Shown here piece by piece: positions 21,271-32,893 of a stretch of 64,000 nt of DNA. The stretch's first letter is position 1. Each line of letters begins with the position of its first letter. A program made the position numbers and the translations under genes. The stretch comes from Eurosta solidaginis. Taxonomy: Eukaryota > Arthropoda > Insecta > Diptera > Tephritidae. Under the pieces are notes generated by a model. That model saw only the letters and a list, made by a program, of their open reading frames with translations, had not been told where the DNA came from and ran no database searches. The stretch is taken from positions 391,359,601-391,423,600 of the forward strand of contig NC_090319.1 in NCBI RefSeq assembly GCF_040869045.1, written 5' to 3'.

Positions 21271-24060
21271 AGGAGCATTTACACCATAAATAGTTTTGGA
21301 AAACCCAATTTTTAAGGATTCAAACTGTCGCAGGTTTCTGCATGGTGCATTAAACTGAATTTTATCAAGAAGTGATGGGCAATCGCTGAATTTATGCCAA
21401 TGACAAATGAACAAGATATAATGGATCGTCTATTTGCAAGCGTGTTTAATTCAATTAAAAGGCATCGAGATTCATACGAAGGAATTGGTTCAGAAAAGTT
21501 TAAAGATTGAAGAGCAAATCGTAAAAAAACTTTCTGAACACGTTCAAACCGATTAGAGGGGCCAATTTGGTAGGGTCTCCATATGACAGCCGCATACTCC
21601 AACCTGGATCTGACAAAGGCACAATATAGTGACTTCATAGTGTAGGGGCTAGTGAATGCGGAACAGTTACGACGTATAAACGCAAGTATTGTGTAAGATG
21701 GAGTTAGGACATAGTTTACATGCGTAGAGAAATTAAATTTAGTGTCAAAATACACTCCTTGATTTTTTCAACAGATTGCAATGTATAGACCCCGATACTA
21801 TAGCAAGTGCGAAGGGTATTAACTGATTTGGAAAATTCTCATGAAAGCATTTTTTAATGTTTAACGATAAACGATTTAAACTACATAAGTTTTCGACACT
21901 GCAGACGTTCAGAGTCCACGGAACTTTTTATAACAGCAAATATTCCGCAAGTGCTACCTTGTGGGACTCCTGAGCATGCAACGAAGGGACGGGATGTGGT
22001 ATTATCAACGTCTACGACACAACGCCTGTTGGATAAGCAAGACTTAATCCACATCAAAAAAGTAGAGTGAAAACCCATAGCAGCCAGCTTCAATTTTGTT
22101 GTTGTTGTTGTTGTAGCGATAAGGTTGCTCCCCGAAGGCTTTGGGGAGTGTTATCGATGTGATGGTCCTTTGCCGGATACAGATCCGGTACGCTCCGGTA
22201 CCACAGCACCATTAAGGTGCTAGCCCGACCATCTCGGGAACGATTTATGTGGCCACATTAAACCTTCAGGTCATTCCCCCCTCTCCACCCCCAAGTTCCA
22301 TGAGGAGCTTGGGGTCGCCATAGCCTCGTCTGTTAGTGAAACAGGATTCGCCGCGGATAGGTGAGGTTGACAATTGGGTTTGGAGAAGCTATATATTGCG
22401 CTGGCAACCTGAAGGGTTGCGCTACACAGCCCCTTGAATCAGGTATTTTAGTCGCCTCTTACGACAGGCATACCTACCGCGGGTATATTCTGATCCCCTA
22501 ATCCGCTGGGGTGCCAGCTTCAATAAAATTATTCTGTGAGAAACTTTGTCGAATGCCTTCGAGAAGTCAGTATAAATTGCATCAACTAGAAATCTATTCT
22601 GAAAAGCAGAAATGCAGTATTCACTAAACACTGTTAGGTTGCTTACAGTTGAGCGATTTGGTACGAAAGCGTGTTGGTTGATAGTGATTTAACTTTTAAC
22701 CGCAAAATACAATTTTTCATTGACAGTAATTTCAAAAAGTTTGGACACCGAAGATAGCTTCGAAATCGGTCTATAACTGCGAACATCATTTTTATTGCCG
22801 CCCTTAAATATAGATGACCCCGTTGTCAATTTACAGTCATCCAAAAAAAGACCAGTGGCCAGAGAATTGTTGAAAATGATTGAGATTGTGAGTTTTTAGC
22901 AAAATGAACGAGGCCATCAGAGTCAGTCTTAGTTGACGACTTAAACTTCCTTATGCCGTTTATAACATCCGAAACGGATACACGCAGAGGCCCGAAGTTA
23001 ATAGAAGAATCCTTCGTGGAAGGAAAACTTGAATCAGAGGGAAAATCGGATTTAAATTTGGAGCCAAAAAAAAATCAGCAAATAAATTAGTGGAATCTAC
23101 AGAACTATTAGAAAATGTGCTATGTGTAGAATACATTATTTGGAACTGTCGAAGAAGCCTTTTTAGATTTTATAAAGGCCCAGAAAGCCTTCGAGCTCGA
23201 AACTATATTTTTCTCTAAGCTCAAAATGTAGTCTCTATACAGAAACTTATTCAAAAAGTTTAAATGGTATTGAAATGTAGAATGGTACTCTGGATTCCCA
23301 GTTTTTTGTACAGCTTCCGAAATTTGTTTTTGTTTAGATTCCTCAAATCCATTAACCGCTAGGAATGCCAGGGTGTCTTGAATGGTTTTTTTTAATAGGA
23401 ACATGCTGCAAATACAACTCATAACCCTTATTTTTAAAAGATCACAAGCGCTATAATTAAATTTTATACCAGCCTCAGGAGTTACGTCGACAAATTCATA
23501 AAATTCCATCTCCAGAGAAAGAGGGACGTGATGTTTATCAGTTTGCGAGATTGGCGTAGTGCATTCCGACAAAGTGTGATGAACATCATTAGAAATGAAT
23601 ACTAAATCTAGAATTATATTTAAACATACATAGTATTGACTAATTTGAACTAATTCAGTGCTTAAAATATTATCGATACGGTGAATTTCGGCTGTAGGGT
23701 AAAAAAACGCCTATCCTCGCTTAGATAATGCTTAGGAGACCCATCTAGCGGCTGTGGTTAAACAACTAGCTACAGGAACAGGGTGTACCGAAAAGTGGAG
23801 ACGCAACGCTCTGATGGCCATAGGGTATAACATATAGCTGAATCAGTTACGATGAATTGTGGACACACATAGAATACATAGAATTAGTGTAGAGGGCGAA
23901 ACAAAGACACATATTTCAGTTACATCTGAGTATAATGCGTATTGAAATTTAGTAGGACAAAATTTATGCGCAGCAATTTCAGAGGTGTATTTATAGTTTG
24001 TCGCGTAGCAGTCAATATAAAGTTTAAGCGTAAACGGATATACGCGTGTTAAAAAACACG
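21271..24060 (-). pseudogene. J2: jockey-like non-LTR element, degenerate
   Basis: Minus-strand fragments in order: the end of an endonuclease (about 23620-23550); an endonuclease-RT linker (23572-23120); reverse transcriptase FLVDAIYTDFSKAFDKVSH (about 22590-22530); ACSGVPQGS (about 21960); then thumb sequence HVNYVLTPSYTILAFIRR and SRLEYAAVIWRPYQIG (21755-21400). Several stops and frameshifts are present and no YADD box is seen. A SINE-like insertion (22095-22512) splits it. The 5' limit is approximate. Confidence 0.7.
22095..22512 (-). mobile_element. SINE-like retroposon F, copy 2
   Basis: A 418-bp copy of the unit at 17701-18100 with the same 5' start and (CAA)n 3' end. It is flanked by the perfect 12-bp duplication GCCAGCTTCAAT (22083-22094 and 22513-22524). 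It is inserted into J2 reverse-transcriptase sequence. It carries about 18 bp more than copy 1 in the middle (TGTTAGTGAAACAGGATT region, about 22330). Confidence 0.85.
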
Positions 24061-24481
24061 GCTATTATCAGGAGGCCTCCTGGTTCGCACGAAAGGAACG
24101 AAAATCTTGTACTGTGACATTATCTGGCCAGAGTTCTGAAACTCGATAACCAAATATATTTAAATACCCAAAACTTATATATTAAAAAAGTTATAACCAA
24201 ATACTAAAAAAGAATTAGCAAGAATGCGGAAAAATGCAACGAGAAAACATAAAACTTAAAGAGAAGAGGTAATTTTATATTGAGAAACTGTTGTATAAGA
24301 GAAAGTATAATTTATATTGAGAATACGTAAGTTAGTAATGAGACGTTTTCTTTCAGATCTATAAGGAAAATCAGTTCACTCTTCTCATTATAAATTTTTG
24401 TTTTCTGAATCCAATTTACAAATGCTAATTATAAATTTACTTTTCTCGTTTTTGAACTTATACACAAATATTTTACAATAC
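24061..24481. other. 5' end of intron 1, no recognised element
   Basis: AT-rich intron sequence next to the donor of exon 1. No coding or repeat structure was recognised. Confidence 0.4.
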
Positions 24482-25653
24482 CTGTCGCGATCTTCCTCAG
24501 CATAAATATCGCGTGGATCCCTTAAACGTGCAGTATAGTGTTCACCAACTGGAGATAATTCACGACGCCGTGGTGATATAAATTCACGTTCCCGCCGCAT
24601 ATCGTCCCGGCTAAGCAAACTTCGTCTTTCGGCTTCAATGTATTCTCGATCCCTATCGTAAACATCTAGATCACGTTTTACTAAATGTCGAGTCCTCTCT
24701 AGAGCCTCCAAGGAATGCTCTCGGCTGTTGTAACCCCGTGAAGCTGCTATAGCTAATTCACGTTCTGCAGGACGTGGCAATAATCGCTCTCCACGATCAC
24801 CGCTAATACCAACATATTTTTTTTCATCATCTTCCCGACGTAGTTTTTCTCTAGCTAAACGCTCCCTTTCACGTTGGCGCTCTTGACATCGTGCTAATGC
24901 CTCTGCCCGTTCCTTATCCCGTGCTGCCTCGCGTTCTGCACGTTCACGTTCCCGGTCTCGCCTGTCTCGCTCCCTTATTTGTTCCTCTTGTCGCATCTTA
25001 TGCTCATGGCGCTGTCTTTCGATTGTGGGAGAAGGGGTGCGTTCTCGTGTTCGAGTCTGTATAATAATCTTTTCACGTGACATCATTGTATGATGCACAC
25101 GTGGAGGGCTTTTTTGTCTCTTCACATCTTGGTGTATACGGATTTTCGTTATTTTAGCTGGTGAACGGGAATCGGTACGATGGTGGTCGCGCTCGCGCTC
25201 TCTAGCAGCAGCCACACGGTGTTTTTCGCGTTCCCGACGTTCTTTACTTGCTGCACGTTGATGCTTTCGTTCTGCAAGTTTTTTTAATTTTGCTTGTGTT
25301 GTGGGCGACAGTGCCCTATGCCCAATGTGTCCACTTAGTGCTGCAGCAGCAGCCGCCGCTCTTTTCTTCAATTTAGCTTCTTTTAATTTACGTTTAAGAT
25401 GAACCCGCTTGGCCTCCAACTTTTTTTGACAGTGGTCCCGCTTTTCACGTTTCCTTCGTTCCTCTATAGATGAACTGCTGGAGCGACGAGATGTAGCTGT
25501 TTGGCGAACCTTTTTTCGACGATGGCGTTCGCTATCTGAACTTGAATATGAGCTCCCCGATGAATCCGACTCAGAACTGCTGGAACTATCTGAGCTAGAC
25601 TGTTGCCTGGATTTTTTATACCGACGCAGAGCTTCTTTTGAACGTTTATCCAT
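24482..25653 (-). CDS. Flacc: Flacc/ZC3H13-like protein, coding exon 1
   Basis: This first coding exon starts at ATG 25653 (MDKRSKEALRRYKKSR) and ends at the donor CGACAG|GTATTG (24482/24481), leaving a split Arg codon that exon 2 completes. Contents: a Ser-rich acidic run (about residues 18-42), basic Lys/Arg clusters, an Ala run (about 100-108), then about 200 residues of Arg/Glu/Asp coiled-coil-like sequence. In flies Flacc, the ZC3H13 orthologue, is known to bridge Fl(2)d/WTAP and Nito/RBM15 in the nuclear m6A writer (MACOM), which acts in Sxl splicing. As in Flacc, no CCCH zinc finger is visible. Another SR-like nuclear protein is the main alternative. Confidence 0.65.
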
Positions 25654-26480
25654 TTTTCCGTAAGTTTTTTTTTTTTCAGCAAGGATTTTATTTCTAGTTA
25701 AATATGTTTAAGTAGTAGAGATTAAACAATACCGATAAATACACTAGTGATGGAACGATATTTCGCAATTGGTGATTGCATCGCTGCTATTGACAAATCG
25801 CTAAAAGCCTTCCGCGATTTACAACCAAATTGACTGAGTTTTTGTATGTGTGCGTGTCGGGTATTTGACGCTTGCCCCGCGACTATCAAATAAAAAGCCA
25901 TCAATCAACATTTGCATTGAGAAACCGTAGCGTTCGGACGTGAATATGCCGTCATCGGATGATGACTTTTTTTTACTTGCAACTACAGCAGTTTTATTAA
26001 ATAATAAAAAAATTAATAAAAATGTTATTAAATAATAATAAAAGCTTTACATTCCATAAAGCTGCTAAACATTGATAATTTTCAACAAATTTTAATATGA
26101 ATTGCTGTTCTTCCGCGCACTTGTTCATTTTGAATGTCGACACAAACTAAATACAACACTGCGTTTTGTCAATCACACCCCGCGACTATCAAATAAGCTA
26201 GCGTCAAACGAAACAATCAAAAATTTTTGATTTTCATCAACGTGTAGCCGACAACAAATACGTGTGTCTCGAAGCCACCCGACTGCACTAACACACACAA
26301 AATTCAGTCAATCTGGTTGTAAATCGCGGAAGGCTTTAATAGCTATAGCTATTGCAATCCAAATATATCAGTGAATGGCGATTTTCCCTCATTCGATTGT
26401 TTTGAATGACAATCACCTCTGGCAAAATATCGCCAATAGCGATTGGCGATTTTCCTTCAGCATGGAATTCTAATACTAAT

Positions 26481-27226
26481 GCGGCAGTTACTCACGAACG
26501 TACGTACCAAAACCGTGTCAGCTGACACGCCCTATCTTATGAGTGTGCCATGTAAACGAAAACTCACCGACGTGCAACGGCCGTACGTGCGTAGCCCGGA
26601 ACGTAGAAATCAAAACAATTTTGATTTTTTCCGTCAGAACGTGTCAGCTGATCGCTCTCTCACTAGACAGAGTTGCCTAGTAAACATTTATGCGCTAATT
26701 TTTGTCCGATTGCAGTTTTATGCAAAAACACTTAATTAAAGTTTGAAAAATTGTAAAAATAATTCGAAATAATTACGTTAAAGTGCAGATTATAAATATG
26801 TAATCTATTTATATTTATTTAATATTAATTCCAGCCTTTTACAACATCAAAAATTAAATTGAAAAAAGTTGATGTTTCACAGACGCACATATTGATTGCT
26901 ACGGGCTTGAGGGCATTGTGAATGATAACTATGCCTGATATCTTATCTGTCAACTGCCTGACAGGATGTTCAATATGGCTACTTTTTAGCGTTTTGACAG
27001 GGTATTCAATATGGCGGCGCATATCTTCAGCGGGTGATAGAAAGAGATGCAGAATGAGATAGCGATAGTCAATTACAAATAAGGTGATCCAATCATTTTG
27101 GAATTTTGACGTCTATGCAGAAGATATCACACTTAGTTATCATTCACAATGCTTGAGGGTTCGGTCAAACGTGTTTCGTACTACAAACGTCCGTACGTAC
27201 GGCACACGTCGGTGGGTAATTGCCGC
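26481..27226 (+). mobile_element. H1: inverted-repeat element, GCGGCAGTTAC family, with nested K
   Basis: Its ends are GCGGCAGTTACTCAC and GTGGGTAATTGCCGC, with ACGTACG palindromes just inside. The same family occurs at 27301-27872, 39017-39590 and 39592-40163. This copy lacks about 75 bp near K. A conserved-looking frame (26443-26739) recurs in the other copies only because the copies are similar; it matches no transposase I know. Confidence 0.7.
26914..27151. mobile_element. K: 238-bp CAT...ATG element
   Basis: The termini CATTGTGAATGATAACTA and TAGTTATCATTCACAATG form an 18-bp inverted repeat. The perfect 8-bp duplication CTTGAGGG flanks it (26906-26913 and 27152-27159). Non-coding. The architecture matches families A, B, L and M in this window. 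Confidence 0.85.
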
Positions 27227-27300
27227 TTAATAGTGATAGCGGCGATGCAATCATCGATAGTGAAATATCGTCCATCACTACTCATCTGTGTGCTTTAAGC

Positions 27301-27872
27301 GCCATTTACCCACCGACTACGTACGGACGTTTGTCGTACGCAACACGTTTGACCGAACCCTCAAGCACGTAGGAATCAATGTGTGCGTCTGTGTACCTGT
27401 ACATAACATATTTGTGTGTGTATTGTTTACAGCAAAGCACTATTGCCATTTACCAGTTTGCATGCATGCGTATGGAAACATCAACTTTTTCCAATTTAAT
27501 TTTTGATGTTGTACAAGGCTGGGATTAATATTAAATAAATATAAATAGATTACATATATATTATCTGCACTTTAACATAATTATTTCGAATAATTTTCAC
27601 AATTTTTCAAACTTTAATTAGGTGTTTTTGCATAAAACTGGTAACGGTCAAAAATTAGCGCACAAAAGTTTACTAGGCAACTCTGTCTAGTGAGAGAGCA
27701 ATCAGCTGAGACGTTCTTACGTAAAAAATCAAAATTGTTTTGATTTCTACGTTCCGGGCTACGTACGTACGGGCGTTGCACGTCGGTGAGTTTTCGTTTA
27801 CATTGCACACTCATAAGATAGGTCGTGTCAGCTGACACGTTTTTGCTAAGTACGTCCGTGAGTAACTGGCGC
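27301..27872 (-). mobile_element. H2: inverted copy of the GCGGCAGTTAC family
   Basis: 572 bp, reverse orientation relative to H1, ending GCGCCATTTACCCACC and GAGTAACTGGCGC. It is the same length as H4 (572 bp). It lies 75 bp from H1, forming an inverted pair. Confidence 0.7.
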
Positions 27873-28004
27873 ATTACTTTCCGACTGAGTAAAAAAGTTT
27901 ATTGGATACAAAAAGGAATAATTTTCTCGAAAATTGGAAAAAATAGCTATTATCGAAAAATCGGGTAGTAGTGCAGTTTAGGGGCCCCACCCTATAGTTA
28001 GGCC

Positions 28005-28345
28005 AAGATTTTCGAGTGAGGTATCAAAAGACGCGTATTAATCTCGAGAACAATAATCCGAAGGCGGACAAGAAAAATTGTATCTCTGTCCGGAGATATT
28101 TGCAGCTGAAGATGGAGATTTTCATGTGGTTGTTGTTGTGTGGTACCCACAAAAAAAATTGGGCATCACCCGGACTTGGAATGGCGTAGCCCAGGGTTTT
28201 TTTTATAAGCGCGGCCGAAGGCTGCCAACGCAGAAAGGCGTTCTGCGCAAAAATACTATGGATCCCATCCCCGGTTTCGGAAGTACCCGCGGGTCTTTTC
28301 TCGGGTTTTCGTTAATATCTTTTGAACGGGTAAAAAAAGTTAACT
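28005..28345. repeat. C1: fragment of C-family repeat (GGTAAAAGTC type)
   Basis: Shares AATCCGAAGGCGGA, TCCGGAGATATTTGCAG, GTGGTACCCACAAAAAAA and AAAATACTATGGATCCCA with the repeat at 51094-51554 and with pieces near 44.1, 56.6 and 63.9 kb. Non-coding. Confidence 0.6.
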
Positions 28346-28489
28346 CCCGCTTTCGGATTCTTGATCTAGTTTACACATTTGTAAATAAAAACTTATAAAC
28401 ATAACTTAAGCATAACTTCCTGTTTCAAAACATATAAGGCAAATTTTCCTTGACTAGCACATGGAATTACTTTAAATGATTGCATATGT

Positions 28490-29140
28490 GTATATTGAGG
28501 CGGGTCGATTTAAAAATCGCTCATTGCTCTGTGAAAATCGTATTCTAGGGATCAAAGTAAGAAACTTTGCCGAAGCAACCTTACCTCTAAAACGAATTCT
28601 GATGTTCCCCCCCCTTTGGGTCGAACTTTTGGGTAGGGGCAATTTCAATTCTACCTGCTGTGTCTTGTGGTGGCTTAGAAAAAAACAACACAAGCAATTT
28701 TACGATCTGCAATTGTGCCACAGTGATACCTTCATTTTTTAAAACGGTTGAATAAAAAACCCACACAACTATGTTTAAGGCATGCAAATGCATCACAGTG
28801 ATGCCTTGGTTTTAAAAGGTGGTTGTAAAAACGCTAATTTCTAATCATTTTTTTAATTTCTTTTCTATTACTAAGTTAAATTCATTTTTTCATTTACATA
28901 TGTTCTGACTAAATAAATTTCTAAAGAGAAAAATAAACTCCAAAAAGAAAAAAACTTAGGCATTTCAAAGTGGGATTTTTCAAAATTTTCCCCTACGACC
29001 CAAGGGGGGGGGGGGCATCATAATTCGTTTTAGAGGTATGGTTCCTTCGGCAAAGTTTCTTATTTTGATCCCTAAAATATGATTTTCACAGAGCAATGGG
29101 CGATTTTTTTGCCTCCCCACAAATCGATCCGGCCTAGTGT
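28490..29140. repeat. foldback element with about 150-bp arms and a G12 tract
   Basis: The left arm (about 28498-28640; GGTCGATTTAAAAATCGC, GAAACTTTGCCGAAG) is the inverse of the right arm (about 28990-29135). The spacer is AT-rich. A run of about 12 G lies near 29000 and a C9 run sits at the matching place of the left arm (about 28606). No transposase frame; TSD not found. Confidence 0.6.
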
Positions 29141-29172
29141 ATATGCATAAAAAAATATTACAAACTCATTAT

Positions 29173-29694
29173 TTATATAAAATATTCCCCGTCTGAAGAA
29201 TCAGAAGAGCTTAAGTCTGGATATAAAGTTTGGCTATTTACCATAGATATGAGATCATCGGTAATTTCAAAGTCATTGCAACATTTAGATAAGCGTTTTA
29301 ACGAGAATCTAATATTAAGCAGCGCATTAAGCATATTAATTTTTTGTTTGTTCCTTAATATAGTTTTCAGAATTTTCATGCCACTAAAAATCCTTTCAAC
29401 CTCCGCGTTACTGAGTGGTAATACTACAAAACTAAATATGAATTCGACAAGTTCTAAAAAAGGAGGTTCGTTTAATGCATTTTTATGTTCTCGGACTTCC
29501 GACCAAAATTCCATGGTAGAGTATACATTTTTCCATTGTATAGTTATAAGTTTTCGCCACTGCAGCTCTATTAATACTATTGGACTTGAAGAATAACTAT
29601 ATTTCTCTTTTTCAAAGTAAGAAAATACATCTGACTTTGAAATTTTCAACGAATTTTCAGCAGAAGAAGAATTAATCTTTTGTAGAGAATTCAT
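29173..29694 (-). pseudogene. hAT transposase C-terminal fragment
   Basis: A 173-codon frame with the hAT dimerisation region. Key residues are FSFVVLPLSNAEVERIFSGMK and LRNKQKINMLNALLNIRF, followed by an acidic Ser/Asp tail. The domain forms transposase dimers in the nucleus. The RNase H-like catalytic core is missing upstream, so this is a fragment, either a relic or a terminal exon of a domesticated gene. Its unbroken frame is the only argument for the latter. Confidence 0.65.
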
Positions 29695-29699
29695 ATTAT

Positions 29700-30905
29700 T
29701 AGGTATTAGGTGTTCACAGGAACTATTGAAACTATTTTATTTTAGAAATTTTTAAAAATACATTCGGAGTAAAAAAGCCTAGAATAAAGTCACGAAGCTA
29801 AACCCAAAATTTCGATCCTAAAGGCAAAAAAAAGGCTAAATCTAGCCAGGGCTAACCTGGCAACACTGTTTCTCTACGTTGTTTTATTCCTACGTTATTA
29901 ACGAAGTATACGTAGAAGAAGAATATGCTTTATATATATATTAGAGGAGTAGGTACAAGTAAAAATATAGGTGCTTATTTTCAGTGGGTGGTTAAACTGT
30001 AGTATATAAGTTGCTTAGCATATAACCCTGCTTCTTTATCTATTAAAAAATTTAAATGATAACACGGCAAGGTTAAACTGAGCAGACCTTAACTGCAGCT
30101 TAGATTCACAAAGAAAACTTGGGCAAAAATGTTGTTTTCAATGTGGCTAATTACAAATAGGTGTAGTCTTAAAGAAAAATTTGATAAATAGCGTTATAAA
30201 GTACCATATAAATATATTGACAATTACCTTAGTAGTATGGTTTCATTTGACTTGAAAAAAGTTTCATTTGAAATGAAAAAAGTTTCATTTGACCCCCTGA
30301 GTACTTCCAGGAAAAGGGAAGCATTTTAGAAAAAACAAGTGTGATAACTTCTGCATATACGTCAAAATTACAAATAGAATGGATAACCTGATTTATATCT
30401 TACACTATGTCTACACGGTATTAAAATTAAGTTGATCTCGGTAGTATTATTTTCAAATAATACTCAAATAATTTCAAATGACATTTATTTTCGCTTTTTT
30501 CCCACAGCCGAATTAAAACGTTCAAGATAAACTTAAGGGTCCTTATTATTAGCATCTTTCGGTCTTCGATCTTCGTTGGCTACCGAACATCGAAAATCGA
30601 ATTTCAAATTCGTATTATGACAGCTAATTTCTGTCGAAATTTTCGTTGTGTATCTAATTGTGAGGCGAATAGAAATTTGTTGTCGACGCTGTATCGAATT
30701 AGAAGAAAATTGTTTGAAACGTAAGTTTTTTGTGTTTATCTTCTACTTTTTTGCTACCTAATGGTAATTTCAAACTATTTGTATTAATCGTATATAGTGT
30801 CCGCACAAAAATTATTTAAAAGAAAATGTTATATTTTCATGATTAAAAATTGAATAAAATGAAATTTTTTTAAAATAGAAAAATCAATATTGAAAATTAA
30901 AATAA
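29700..30905. other. intergenic, nothing coding recognised
   Basis: AT-rich. About 30238-30296 holds three imperfect copies of a GTTTCATTTGA-type about 21-bp unit. The region around 30550-30700 has TTCGAATTTC-like alternating motifs, similar to about 31890-31980. No gene was seen. Confidence 0.4.
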
Positions 30906-30908
30906 TCA

Positions 30909-31108
30909 CTTTTTTCTAGCTGGCTTGAGGTCTGAGTTGAAATAAAAAAATATTAAGAATATATTTCGATTACACACGGTGATCGTCTTCAGGGTGAACA
31001 ATTTTTTACACGTTTGTATTACCGTGTGTAATCGAAATATATTGGTAATATATAAAAAACCCTTGTGTTTTTATTTCAACTCAGACCTCAAGCCAGCTAG
31101 AAAAAAGA
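30909..31108. repeat. 200-bp hairpin element
   Basis: The left arm from 30909 (CTTTTTTCTAGCTGGCTTGA...) is mirrored by the right arm ending 31108 (...CAAGCCAGCTAGAAAAAAG). The outer 40 bp pair almost perfectly, and an inner CACACGGT/ACCGTGTG pair surrounds the loop. Non-coding. Confidence 0.75.
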
Positions 31109-32573
31109 TCGCCAAAAACGAAAATTAAAATATTGTAAAACATATTAAAATTACAAAGTTCAAAGTAACATAATAACAAAGTTAAATAAAAATAATTGAG
31201 TCAATATAATTTAAGAACCCTACATATAGGTCCAAGGTAGTGAATACAAAACAACTGCTTGGAAGACTGGTTTCAAAAATGCGACAAAATCTGTTTATAA
31301 CAAAAGGAACGTGCACAAACAATCAGGTGGAAAAAAAATTCCGAGTGCATTCTCGTTCCCGATGTTCAGTTGGGACAATCCGTAGCGCAAAATCTGAGAA
31401 TTGTTGCCAATTTCAAAATGGTTGGAATGGACTTGTCTCTTGTGCATTGTAATAGATTGAATTATTTGAAATGTAAACTAGATGGCAACCTTAAGTTACC
31501 AAATGCATACTTCACCACAAATGCATCTCTGTTTAGTTGTCCTTTGCTCACCCCATTTCTTTCTTCTTTGTTCCGTCATTCGCATATTCCGTTACGTTGA
31601 GCGGTATAAATTGATCTACAAAATTCCGTCATTGGAAAATTACCACGCGTAGCGAACGGACGGAGAAAGATACTGGGGTAAGTAATGTGTCTAATTTATT
31701 GTCAACTTGAATGTTACATAACCTTTTTTTACACAGAAATAAACTTGAATAATCTAGAATAAGCTTGAATATACGAACTTGAACATAGTTTCAATCTTCT
31801 GGCAATTCATGTTCATCCCACATCCGAATTATTTGCTACGCGACATGCATTGTTCCAGCCATTCAGCCATTCATTCCAGCCGATGAAGTTAAGAAGAATT
31901 TCTAATTTCGTTTGACAGTTTTCACATAACGAAATTAGCTAATTTCGGCTGAAATTAAGAATCTTCCGAAATCAACTTGTTTTGGTGCCGTGGATACATA
32001 GTATTACTTGTGAACCTATACAATGGCCGTGTTACGTTTTATAGCTCTGGCAAAGTTGACATATCCATATAAAGTAGCTGATCCAACCAACGTTATGGAA
32101 ATCAATGTAATTGGTCAATGGCGTCATACAAAATGGGATAAATATAAAGGGCCAATTAAACTTCCTTAACCCTAACGCCATAGTCGTAACCATACCCATA
32201 TCCATAACCATCTCCAATGTGATCGATTAATGGTGCCTTAACCTAAAAATAGTGAAAATTTAATAAAAATGAAGAAAACGCAAAAATTACAAACATATTC
32301 CACAAAAAATAAGTCTCTTAGTCATAACGTATCCAAAACAATGAATAAAATCTACAAAAAGTTATTAAATTCACCAACTCAAATATTTTTAGGTTATGGA
32401 TATGGCGAGAAACCAAAAACCAATTGGTTGGTTATGGTATGGTTATGATGTTAGCGTTATGATATGGCACCATTAATCGATTACATTGACTTCCATAAGG
32501 TAGGTTCGATAAACTGTTTTATCTGGTTATGGTTTTATGGTTATAAGTGACCATTAATTGGCTCTTAAATCAG
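31109..32573. other. intergenic, dispersed GGTTATGG-type repeats
   Basis: No gene recognised. At 32165-32240 and 32390-32540 the motif GGTTATGG or its inverse recurs. GGCACCATTAATCGAT appears inverted between about 32235 and 32480, suggesting a degenerate inverted-repeat element. Confidence 0.4.
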
Positions 32574-32747
32574 GAATAATTTTGATTTACACACGCGATT
32601 GGTTGTGAAGTATAATTGTGAAGTACTACACCCAAAGTAATGTAAATAAATCCAGTTTGCAAAATTGGAGTGATTTATACAACAGTTTAGCGATTCGAAC
32701 GTTAGCAGAAGGTTTCAAGTAAGCGGAATTTCCCCATATTCGTTACA
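32574..32747 (+). repeat. 3' part of a 5' LTR plus primer-binding site
   Basis: Sequence ending TTCGTTACA (32747) is followed by TTGGTGTCAGAAG (about 32749-32761), a likely tRNA primer-binding site. The stretch GGTTGTGAAGTATAATT...TTAGCAGAAGGTTTCAA recurs at about 50510-50645, so it is LTR sequence. The 5' part of the LTR is missing. Confidence 0.65.
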
Positions 32748-32893
32748 ATTGGTGTCAGAAGAGGAATTGTTGAATAAATCCGAAGATTTCGAATAGAAAT
32801 TGGACATGGCAAAGTTAAGTGAATTGAAGATCCAGCAACTGAAGTAGGAGTTGGGGAACTACAACCGGTAACAAAATCAAACTTCAAGCACGA

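Larger units (their letters stand above)
3447..24481 (-). other. 21-kb intron 1 of the Flacc-like gene, largely nested retroelements
   Basis: The intron is bounded by GT at 24481-24480 and AG at 3448-3447 on the minus strand. It contains jockey-like element J1 (minus), a hAT-type insertion, three Ingi-like LINE copies (plus, antisense to the gene), two SINE-like retroposons and the jockey relic J2 (minus). Only about 80 bp at the 3' end (3447-3517) and about 420 bp at the 5' end (24060-24481) seem free of recognised elements. Confidence 0.7.
25745..27282. mobile_element. hAT-like inverted-repeat element containing further insertions
   Basis: The left end TAGTGATGGAACGATATTTC (25745) is mirrored near 27282 (GATATTTCACT-type, ...GTCCATCACTA). 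GATTGCATCGC-like sequence follows on each side. Within it 25800-25838 and 26302-26335 are a further inverted pair (AAAGCCTTCCGCGATTTACA), and a direct CCCCGCGACTATCAAATAA occurs at about 25874 and 26178. No 8-bp target duplication was visible, so the boundaries are tentative. It carries H1 and K. Confidence 0.4.
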
